Below are positions 24,268-30,486 of a stretch of DNA of 30,486 nucleotides, piece by piece. Under the pieces are notes generated by a model. It worked only from the letters and a program-made list of their open reading frames with translations. It had not been told where the DNA came from and made no database searches. Positions within the stretch are counted from its first letter, which is position 1; each line of letters starts with the position of its first letter. Source of the DNA: a virus. The position numbers and the translations under genes are program-made. The stretch spans positions 1 through 30,486 of the IMG/VR virus record IMGVR_UViG_3300009181_000238; one strand, 5' to 3'.

Positions 24268-25164
24268 TTAGTCGTTGGTGATGCGCTTGAGACCTGCGGC
24301 AATGCCAGCCACGCTTCCGAAGCAGCACTCCCAGACTTTTTTGAGCACGCCGGAGTCCTCATCGTACCACTCACGAATACCGATGGTGATTCCGGTGGTC
24401 GCGTCGGTGAGCGCCTCGGCGCGAATGTAAGCCTGGCCTGACTGCGGAGCCAGATAGCGGATTGCAACTGCAAGCGCGGATGGGTGACCAGCGAAGCCCA
24501 CTAGGTACTCGCCGTTGTTGGGGATGATCGTGCTCTTATGCACGTCGAATCCAGCAAGCCGTGGGATACGGTTGTTGTGGAGAGGATCGACGCTGCCGTA
24601 GGTGTTGAACTGATTCACCGCCGAGTCCTTCATCAGGTTGGCGAAATACAGCTCATTGACCACGAGAGCGCGCATGTCCTCTGGCATGTTATCCGTCGAA
24701 CAATTGGTCGCGAGGTCGATGACAGCGTCGAGGTCGAATGCACTAGGAGCGCCATTGAATCCAGCGACTCCGAAGTTTGCTGCCGTGACATTGCCGAGGA
24801 TGGTCTGGAAAACCTTCTTTCCAAGCTGGAAGCCCTTCTGCTTTCCGTAGAGCTCAAGGCTCAACACGGAGCTGGAAGCGACCTCCACATCAGACAGGCC
24901 GCCGGACACGTAAACCGGCTCGCCCAGAGTAATCTGAGCGGAGTCTGAGTCTAGGTCCTGGATGGTGTAGTCTGCGCTCGGAGACTTAGTGACAGCAGCA
25001 TCCTGCGCGCCAACGCGAGGGATGCTAATTCGATCGCCGCGCCGAGCAGCGTCTGCGCTGAACGACGTGGTGAACACGGACAAGGGGAGGATCGCTGCGA
25101 CGAAGCCGTCGAGCACCCCTTGCGAGATGATATCATCATTGATACCGGTGATGGAGTTTCCCAT
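24268..25164 (-). CDS. Major capsid protein
   Basis: 298 aa from ATG 25164, after a leader of CCAAA/CCCAA units; an ATG at 25248 is in the protease gene. Residues ~15-60 (LDGFVAAILPLSVFTTSFSADAARRGDRISIPRVGAQDAAV) and the rest (ITLGEPVYVSGGLSDVE, ADNMPEDMRALVVNELYFANLMKD, IPRLAGFDVHKSTIIP) fit an HK97-fold coat protein with N-arm, P-domain and A-domain. Location after the protease-scaffold gene supports this. No obvious cleavage site was identified. Confidence 0.82.
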   Translation of the reverse strand: MGNSITGINDDIISQGVLDGFVAAILPLSVFTTSFSADAARRGDRISIPRVGAQDAAVTKSPSADYTIQDLDSDSAQITLGEPVYVSGGLSDVEVASSSVLSLELYGKQKGFQLGKKVFQTILGNVTAANFGVAGFNGAPSAFDLDAVIDLATNCSTDNMPEDMRALVVNELYFANLMKDSAVNQFNTYGSVDPLHNNRIPRLAGFDVHKSTIIPNNGEYLVGFAGHPSALAVAIRYLAPQSGQAYIRAEALTDATTGITIGIREWYDEDSGVLKKVWECCFGSVAGIAAGLKRITND

Positions 25165-25193
25165 AGGTAGTTTGGTTTGGGTTGGGTTGCTGC

Positions 25194-25652
25194 TTACTTC
25201 GCCGCCGACATTAGTGCCGTGCGGTTCTTCTTGAGGAAAGCCAGCCACTCAGCCGACTTCCCGCTTTTGCGCAGTTCATTATACTGCGCAACAAGGTCTT
25301 GTTTCGGCAGAGCCGTAGGCTCGCCGGTGGTAAATTCTACTGCCGGATGACCAGCCGCTGCGACCACACGAGTCGCTAGTGCGTTGATCTTAGCTGGCGT
25401 CACTTCAGCCTCAGCTTTAGCTTTGGCAAGGTCATCAGTGAGCTTTGCGACAAAGGCATCGCGCTCGGCCAGCTGCGCACGCAGACTGTCTGTCAGTGCG
25501 TTTGCCTCGGTAAGTTTTGCAGCAAAGTCGACGCTTGCCTCGGGAGCCACTGCTTCCACCACGGCCTCCTGCTCGATTACTGGTTCCACTGTTTCGGCCT
25601 CGACGGTTTCCACCGTAGGCTCGACGGCGTCCGCGGTCGGTTGGTTGTCCAT
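25194..25652 (-). CDS. Probable nested scaffolding protein (internal start)
   Basis: ATG 25652 (codon 200 of the protease gene) would give a 152-aa acidic coiled-coil protein identical to the protease C-terminus, as in lambda C/Nu3. The start follows an A/T-rich stretch (TTTGAAACTT) and begins exactly where the protease domain ends. Internal expression is inferred, not shown. Confidence 0.5.
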   Translation of the reverse strand: MDNQPTADAVEPTVETVEAETVEPVIEQEAVVEAVAPEASVDFAAKLTEANALTDSLRAQLAERDAFVAKLTDDLAKAKAEAEVTPAKINALATRVVAAAGHPAVEFTTGEPTALPKQDLVAQYNELRKSGKSAEWLAFLKKNRTALMSAAK

Positions 25653-26249
25653 AAGTTTCAAAAGTAATGCAGGCGCTTTGGCAAACCTGCTAACATCCAG
25701 TTTGGCCACTGCCTCGAGTCCGTTGTATATCTCGTCGGCAAAGCCGAAAGCCACGGCCTCCTCGGCGTCAAACCAAGTCTCAGAGTCCATCGCAGCGCGG
25801 ATTGTCTCCGCATCTTGTCCAGATTTGTCTGAATAGATTTTGACCAACCCTTCTTTTAGTTTGTCCAACACATCAGCCTCCTGACGCATCTCGGTAGCAT
25901 CGCCACTGAATGTCGCCCAAGGATTGTGGATCATCAGGAACCCATTGGACGCCATCTTTACTGGCTTGCCAGCCATTGCAATCACGCTCGCCATTGATGC
26001 TGCGATGCCATCGACGAATGTAGTTACACCGCCAGCATGACCGCGAAGCGCATTAAAAATTGCGTGACCCTCAAACACAGATCCACCGGGGGAGTGGATG
26101 TGCAAATTAATGTGCGCGCCTTTGAGTTGTGAGAGCGCCGAAATAAACTCAGATGCATTTGCGCCGAAGCCACCGACCTCACCGTACAGGTACAGGTCGG
26201 CTGTGGATTCCGTCTGATTTTTGAATTCGTACCAATTAGATTTGCGCAT
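25194..26249 (-). CDS. Prohead maturation protease (ClpP/S14-like) with C-terminal scaffold
   Basis: 351 aa. Residues ~1-190 are a ClpP-like serine peptidase: HSPGGSVFEG, GIAASMAS with Ser85, MIHNP with His108, and Asp155 in MDSETWFDAEEA; the spacing is close to ClpP. From ~200 on the protein is acidic and coiled (VEPTVETVEAETVEPVIEQEAVVEAVAPE, then LTEANALTDSLRAQLAERDAFVAKL) with a basic end (AEWLAFLKKNRTALMSAAK) like a scaffold binding the capsid protein. It matures the prohead by digesting scaffold. It starts just after the portal gene. Confidence 0.88.
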   Translation of the reverse strand: MRKSNWYEFKNQTESTADLYLYGEVGGFGANASEFISALSQLKGAHINLHIHSPGGSVFEGHAIFNALRGHAGGVTTFVDGIAASMASVIAMAGKPVKMASNGFLMIHNPWATFSGDATEMRQEADVLDKLKEGLVKIYSDKSGQDAETIRAAMDSETWFDAEEAVAFGFADEIYNGLEAVAKLDVSRFAKAPALLLKLMDNQPTADAVEPTVETVEAETVEPVIEQEAVVEAVAPEASVDFAAKLTEANALTDSLRAQLAERDAFVAKLTDDLAKAKAEAEVTPAKINALATRVVAAAGHPAVEFTTGEPTALPKQDLVAQYNELRKSGKSAEWLAFLKKNRTALMSAAK

Positions 26250-26264
26250 CTACCTATGTGTCGT

Positions 26265-26274
26265 GTGTCAACTC
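26265..26274 (-). repeat. Junction motif copy 2 (after portal stop)
   Basis: GTGTCAACTC on plus, just after the portal stop codons. TTGACA begins 22 bases before the protease ATG 26249, the same distance as in copy 1. One end differs from the 12-mer. Confidence 0.6.
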
Positions 26275-26276
26275 TA

Positions 26277-27773
26277 TCACTCTGGATTAGGCACCTCTGT
26301 CCCGAACATACCACCGCCCACAGTTGCCGTAGCTGTGCTTTGGCGCAGTAGGCTGAGAGCCATGCCGAAATCAATTCCAGTCGAGTCTGAGATTCGTTTT
26401 GCGCGCTCAACAATGTCAATGGTCTCGCGCTCACGAGCGTCTAAATGCTGATCCAGAACTTCACCCTGTTCTGCAACCACATCGGCAAGGTTCTTAAAGC
26501 CCAACTTGTAGTCTTCTCTTCGCGCCGCGCCATCGCGTCCGAGGTCAATCGAAAATCTAGGCGGTAAAGTAAAGTCCCACTTGAGTTGTCCACCAAGGTC
26601 GGCGCCGGGATACTCCGGCAAATAGCCGCTCTTGATCGCTTTGCTTACAGCGTATCCCATAATGCGCTGCGCCATTGGCCGAAGCAGCTCCTGCCTGTCG
26701 AGGATGGTAGTGCGTGCCTTCTCGATCTCTGCTCTTTCCTGCGTTCCATTCTGCCCGTCTGGCTTCCAACAAAGCGAGTAAGGCCAGCCAATGCCGAGTA
26801 ATGCTTTGCGAGCTAGCCTGTCTTGGAACTGATCCCAATCAGCACCTGGACGAAGGTTCACAAACTGCTCTAGTTTGGATCCACTACCAGCTTTGAAATA
26901 AGTAATTGTCCCACCCTCAAGACGCTCCATAGTCATCGATCCATCAGGTCCAGTATCGCAACCAAGCGACATGCCAGGGTCGTTAACATCGGCCTGCCCA
27001 CTCTCGTTAGTTTCAATCAGCGTGCGCGAGCTAGACGCAAGCTGATTGAGCTGCTCCCAGTATTGGCTTTGATCGGCGTCACGCAGGTCATTGAGCGCAT
27101 GCGAGAATACCGGCAGGCCGCGCAACTGGTCGGCCCACTCGGGGTCGTACGAAAGGATCAGATCACGCGCTGATACATCGCGATCCTGCGGCTGGTCATC
27201 GCCTAGGATCCTGTAGGCAACAGGTCTCCCAAGGTTGTTGGTAATTACACCGTGCGTGATTTTCAGCCCAGCATACCCACCCTCCTCCACTACAGTCTCG
27301 CCGCCATCACGCTGCCCAATACGGTGCGCTGGAATGCATTGGATCATCGGCCACGTCCCGTCCTCGGACTGCGTGAGTAAAATGCCTTGGTCTCCATCAC
27401 GATCAACTGCCACGGAGTCTAGATACAGCGTGGTTTTGAAATCGTAATTCTCCCCCCTGATATTACACGAGCCATACCACAGCATCAGCCACTCTGCAGC
27501 CAACTTTCCCCACTCTTGATCGGCTCCACGGAAGACAGGATTCCACGCACGCCCGATTGCATGCATGGCCTTCTGAATCGTCGCACCTTTGACGATGCCG
27601 TTGTTACTCCAGATTCTGCGGCTAATAGACAGCAGCGAGCGCCAGTCGCTGAAATTGACTGCCGTGTTTATATCCTCGGTGCGAACCGGAATAAAAGTCC
27701 TTCGCGTAGTGCGGCTTGTCGCGTTGATTAGACGCGCATCGACTGGATATCCAAATTGATCGACGAGTGCCAT
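26277..27773 (-). CDS. Portal protein, lambda-family
   Basis: 498 aa. Features: RRIWSNNGIVKGATIQKAMHAIGRAWNPVF, the GDGGxTIVEEGGYAGLKITHGV region, LILSYDPEWADQLRGLPVFSHALNDLRDADQSQYWEQLNQLASSSRTLIET (stem/crown helices) and FKAGSGSKLEQFVNLRPGADWDQFQDRLARKALLGIGWPYSL, characteristic of lambda gpB-type portals. It forms the dodecameric channel for DNA and docks TerL. It lies between the gpW-position gene and the protease gene. Followed by a TGA and TAG pair, then a TTGACA motif. Confidence 0.9.
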   Translation of the reverse strand: MALVDQFGYPVDARLINATSRTTRRTFIPVRTEDINTAVNFSDWRSLLSISRRIWSNNGIVKGATIQKAMHAIGRAWNPVFRGADQEWGKLAAEWLMLWYGSCNIRGENYDFKTTLYLDSVAVDRDGDQGILLTQSEDGTWPMIQCIPAHRIGQRDGGETVVEEGGYAGLKITHGVITNNLGRPVAYRILGDDQPQDRDVSARDLILSYDPEWADQLRGLPVFSHALNDLRDADQSQYWEQLNQLASSSRTLIETNESGQADVNDPGMSLGCDTGPDGSMTMERLEGGTITYFKAGSGSKLEQFVNLRPGADWDQFQDRLARKALLGIGWPYSLCWKPDGQNGTQERAEIEKARTTILDRQELLRPMAQRIMGYAVSKAIKSGYLPEYPGADLGGQLKWDFTLPPRFSIDLGRDGAARREDYKLGFKNLADVVAEQGEVLDQHLDARERETIDIVERAKRISDSTGIDFGMALSLLRQSTATATVGGGMFGTEVPNPE

Positions 27774-27776
27774 AAG

Positions 27777-28079
27777 TTAAAAACGGATCCGCGTTTTGCG
27801 AATTGGTTTGGTGGAGAGATATTCCTGAATCTCTTCCTGCGTGGATCCGTCGAAATACTCTAGTGCCTGCTCTACGGTGCCCATCAGATCAGCCGTGGAT
27901 AACTTCGGATCCACTTGGAAAGAGAATGACTTACCGTTTGCACTCAGGCTGGTAATCATCTTCCCGCCGCGCTCTTGAATTACAGTGAATTGACCTGTGA
28001 CAATTGCCTCAAGTACATCACGCCCTTGCACCATAGCAATTCGCAGGAGTGATTTAATAAAAAAGTCAGGCGCGGCCAT
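27777..28079 (-). CDS. gpW-position head-tail joining protein
   Basis: 100 aa between TerL and portal, exactly where lambda has gpW. The sequence (FFIKSLLRIAMVQGRDVLEAIVTGQFTVIQERGGKMITSLSANGKSFSFQVDPKLSTADLMGTVEQALEYFDG) is a helix-strand-helix pattern, longer than gpW (68 aa), so homology is only suspected. Preceded by the TTGACACC motif on the TerL stop codon. Confidence 0.6.
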   Translation of the reverse strand: MAAPDFFIKSLLRIAMVQGRDVLEAIVTGQFTVIQERGGKMITSLSANGKSFSFQVDPKLSTADLMGTVEQALEYFDGSTQEEIQEYLSTKPIRKTRIRF

Positions 28080-28093
28080 CTACATAGAGCGTT

Positions 28094-28105
28094 GGTGTCA
28101 ACTCG
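28094..28105 (-). repeat. Junction motif copy 1 (TerL stop)
   Basis: GGTGTCAACTCG on plus, CGAGTTGACACC on minus. It contains the TerL TGA stop and a TTGACA hexamer 22 bases before the next ATG. The same 12-mer occurs at 22,329 and 16,868. Confidence 0.7.
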
Positions 28106-29849
28106 ATGACTCAACTGTGGATCCGATCATCCCCTTAATTAATCCAAATGCTACTGCCATCGCCTCGCAGTCCCACATGTGGTTGTCCTTTTTTACTCGC
28201 ACCCATCGCGAAGCCACGGCTTTTGTAGTTTTGCTTACAACATCGCGCTTTATTTCTGACGCAATCTGATGCCGGTAGTCTGCCGACGCATCGTCTGGCG
28301 TCTCCCACGCTGGTCCTCGGCCTGCACGCAGGATTGCCAGAACGTCTTTTACTTTTTCATTACTCCAGAAAATGTATCGAGCCTGTCCACCGCATGGCGC
28401 CTGCGCTCGTTTGATCGGCGAAAAAAACTTCTTCACCGCCGGACGATTGGGAGGGAAATGAGTAAAGCCATCTTCCTGCGATCCATGAAATGCTACCCAT
28501 CCGTAGCGCACACACTCGTCATACACTTGCCCTGTCTCATACTGAGCGTCTTGGAATACATAATCCTTCAAGACTTTCATCCGGACACGTAATTGCTCTA
28601 CGTCCTCCGACATTAGTAATTTTCCAGCCCAAAGCAGTCGGCTCTCGCCAGTCTGTTTCCAAGCTCGCACGATGGCCCAGCGGTGATCACGCTGTCTGTC
28701 AACCATCAGGCAGCGCAGCAGCTCGCCCTCCCACAGCTCTCCGTTTGAGTAGTCGCTGAGTAAATAACCGGATCCTCCGAGCGCAATCTCAGGAGCCAAT
28801 TCCTCCTCACGCCAGAACTCTGCCAACCTTTTAGTCATGAAGATCTTGAGTGGCTCGTCGTCGCCAAGCCCACGCGCTTTTTGCGCACGAGTCCATGCCA
28901 GCGCAAGGTCGGCCCAGCGCTCGTGGAATAATGCCACAGCAGGTGCGTGCCATCCGTGGTGATGTGGCAATGGCGTTGGGTTTGTCGGTCGGTAAACCGA
29001 GGCTGTGGATAGCGCACGCCGAATGTCAGGCTTGTCTGCAAATCTAACCTCGCATGATGGACACTGATACTCAGCAGACTCCATCAGCGCCTGCTCATCA
29101 ACGGTGCCGTCGTCTCTATTAGTCCGCTCGTATTTCAGATGCTTGAAACTCCACACTGACTCAGCAGCGCACTCAGGGCAGACCATGTGCAGTTCGCGCC
29201 GGTCGGTGCGCTGCCACGCTGCGTATAGCTCCGAGTCTCTGCGTTCGCTGGCCAGATTGACGTGCATCTCGCCGCCCTGGCTCACAACTATTATGCGACT
29301 ATTCCAGCGCGAGTGCGTGCGTGCGCGTGCCTCTTCGATTAGTCCATGTTTGATTAGCCATGCCTCGTCGAGAAATACATAGCGCACGCTCTTGCGTTGG
29401 AAGTTAGCCTTATTTGCGCCGCCGCAGAAGAGGCTCATGTGCGGCATGATGACTGCGTCCTTGCGCATCGCGTGCCTGTCCACGCTGCGCATCACCTCGG
29501 CAAGCGGCTCGCAGCCTCGCAATATCGGGAGCAGGCGGTCCTCCATGTGCTCGCGTGCGTCCGAGTCGGTCTGCATCGACAGCAGCACCGACCCGGGTGC
29601 CTCAGATATTAGGTATGGGATGGCGACATCGAACACCGTGGTCTTGCCTGCGCCGGTTGGTAATATAAGCACCTGCTCTTTTACTGCAGTGTCGCTGAAA
29701 TACTCGAGCGGCTCAGCAAGCCACGGCGATGCCGATGGGTCAAACCGACTCGCCCTGGCTGAGTTCGGGATGACTACATTTTCCGCTGCCCAAACACCGA
29801 CGGTGCGAGTGTCTGTCGGCCGCCACGCGCTGCACCAGCTGGCTATCAT
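28098..29849 (-). CDS. Terminase large subunit, GpA-like
   Basis: 583 aa. ATPase: Walker A LPTGAGKTT at residues 63-71 (Lys69), Walker B VRYVFLDEA with Asp161-Glu162, and SQGGE coupling segment near 205. A zinc finger (CPEC...CPSC, ~225-265) separates ATPase and nuclease as in lambda gpA. The nuclease region includes MVDRQRDHRWAIVRAW and the C-terminal DNHMWDCEAMAVAFG. It cuts concatemers and pumps DNA into the portal. Start ATG 29849 overlaps the TerS stop (ATGA). Confidence 0.93.
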   Translation of the reverse strand: MIASWCSAWRPTDTRTVGVWAAENVVIPNSARASRFDPSASPWLAEPLEYFSDTAVKEQVLILPTGAGKTTVFDVAIPYLISEAPGSVLLSMQTDSDAREHMEDRLLPILRGCEPLAEVMRSVDRHAMRKDAVIMPHMSLFCGGANKANFQRKSVRYVFLDEAWLIKHGLIEEARARTHSRWNSRIIVVSQGGEMHVNLASERRDSELYAAWQRTDRRELHMVCPECAAESVWSFKHLKYERTNRDDGTVDEQALMESAEYQCPSCEVRFADKPDIRRALSTASVYRPTNPTPLPHHHGWHAPAVALFHERWADLALAWTRAQKARGLGDDEPLKIFMTKRLAEFWREEELAPEIALGGSGYLLSDYSNGELWEGELLRCLMVDRQRDHRWAIVRAWKQTGESRLLWAGKLLMSEDVEQLRVRMKVLKDYVFQDAQYETGQVYDECVRYGWVAFHGSQEDGFTHFPPNRPAVKKFFSPIKRAQAPCGGQARYIFWSNEKVKDVLAILRAGRGPAWETPDDASADYRHQIASEIKRDVVSKTTKAVASRWVRVKKDNHMWDCEAMAVAFGLIKGMIGSTVESSS

Positions 29850-30364
29850 GCAGTGTATAGCTCACCAAACTGGTCACTGAGCTGCTCGCACATCTGTCTG
29901 ACCTGCGCGTCAATGCGTACCTGCATCTCGGATGCTCGCAAGCCCTCCCAATTAGGCACGTCGCCTGCGAATCGCAGCAGCTCGGAGCGCATTGCACTGG
30001 CGATCCGCACCATGTTAGCGCGGACATCATCGAGCGGTATTAGTCTCTTGCGCTCGGAGTCGATGCGGATCTGCAGGCGCTCCACTTCTTTTTGCAGCTT
30101 TGCCAGTTTCGCATCTGCGAGCGAATTAAGTCGCGTCGGATCCATCGGTGGTGCCGTGCGTCGCTCCTCCATCCATCGATCCATGGCCTCGATATCATCG
30201 AGTGGAGCACCGGCTGCTCGGTAATCACGGACTCGGCGTTCGTCCACGCCATAGCGCGCAGCTAATTCGGAGTCCTGGGCACGCTTAGAGCCTTGGGCTG
30301 GTTGGCTTTTTTTGGGTTTCACTCGTTTTGATCGCAACTTTGGGGCACCTGCGGTAGGCAGCAC
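29846..30364 (-). CDS. Terminase small subunit, Nu1-like
   Basis: 172 aa from GTG 30364 (no better ATG is in frame nearby; the true start may be a little downstream). After a basic N-arm (KLRSKRVKPKKSQPAQ), residues 33-55 (ELAARYGVDERRVRDYRAAGAP) form an HTH like Nu1-type TerS, followed by a coiled coil (LNSLADAKLAKLQKEVERLQIRIDSERKR) and a C-terminal TerL-contacting helical part. It recognises the packaging site and activates TerL. The region upstream is full of short inverted repeats and is a likely binding site. Confidence 0.85.
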   Translation of the reverse strand: MLPTAGAPKLRSKRVKPKKSQPAQGSKRAQDSELAARYGVDERRVRDYRAAGAPLDDIEAMDRWMEERRTAPPMDPTRLNSLADAKLAKLQKEVERLQIRIDSERKRLIPLDDVRANMVRIASAMRSELLRFAGDVPNWEGLRASEMQVRIDAQVRQMCEQLSDQFGELYTA

Positions 30365-30486
30365 TAGGAAAAAGATTCCTTAGACGGTGTGGGTATAGGC
30401 ACTTTTTGCCTACCTAGCTGCGCTTGCCGACAGTGCTCTCGCGCACTAGGCAGTCGCTGCCTTTCAGAGCGAAATCCAAATCGATC
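30365..30486. other. Region upstream of TerS with TAGGCA inverted repeats, candidate cos/TerS site
   Basis: 122 bases with no gene. Inverted repeats: AGGAA-n5-TTCCT (30366-30380), TAGGCA-n5-TGCCTA (30396-30412), AGTGC-n6-GCACT (30432-30447) and AGGCAG-n3-CTGCCT (30448-30462). TAGGCA occurs at 30355, 30396 and 30447 on plus and at 30412 on minus. Such spaced copies near terS fit a TerS binding site or a promoter-operator region. The cut site itself cannot be seen. Confidence 0.5.

Noticed and set aside
16868-28105. TTGACA motifs as ordinary sigma70 promoters
   Set aside because: No TATAAT-like -10 at 16-18 bp could be found at any copy, so I report them only as a motif.

Overview
The window is a dense block of double-stranded DNA phage (or prophage) genome. 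Every convincing gene lies on the minus strand, so the logical reading order runs from about 30,486 down to 1. Module order and protein families point to a tailed phage of siphovirus type. A spanin-like lipoprotein and an M15 endopeptidase suggest a Gram-negative host, but I cannot name the host. Starts have almost no Shine-Dalgarno sequence; many genes begin after A/C-rich leaders (CCAAA-type) or at ATGA/GTGA stop-start overlaps. No integrase, convincing CI-type repressor, tRNA, IS element or CRISPR array is visible.

Packaging and head (30,486-23,597): an upstream region rich in TAGGCA inverted repeats, TerS, a GpA-like TerL, a gpW-position protein, a lambda-type portal, a ClpP-type maturation protease with a fused and probably separately started scaffold, the major capsid protein, a small basic-tailed protein, a perfect intrinsic terminator, then head-completion genes. 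Tail (23,600-11,238): neck and tail-completion genes, a tube-like protein, a probable chaperone, a short tape measure (620 aa), several unrecognised tail-tip proteins, a 21-cysteine protein, an Erv1/ALR-like sulfhydryl oxidase, a BppU-like adaptor, a 1,117-aa collagen-like fibre and a beta-helix-type fibre. Lysis (11,234-9,972): small membrane proteins, overlapping spanin-like genes, M15 endolysin.

Early/replication half (9,975-1): dNMP kinase, metallophosphoesterase, winged-helix protein, a chain of very small coupled ORFs, an SSB-like protein with acidic tip, a PD-(D/E)XK endonuclease, a RecE-like exonuclease, an excisionase-type HTH, a repeat-rich HNH nuclease, a PAPS-reductase-like PP-loop protein, a lambda-O-like initiator carrying a seven-iteron origin inside its own gene, a DnaB-like helicase, a zinc-finger protein, and an HTH gene running off the left edge.

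The most notable observations are the thiol-oxidase gene coupled to a cysteine-rich tail gene, suggesting phage-encoded disulfide formation in tail assembly; the iteron origin whose 22-23 bp period breaks the reading frame; a 12-bp motif (GGTGTCAACTCG on plus) sitting on three separate stop codons in the late operon; and signs that the window may be a complete circularly joined unit genome.
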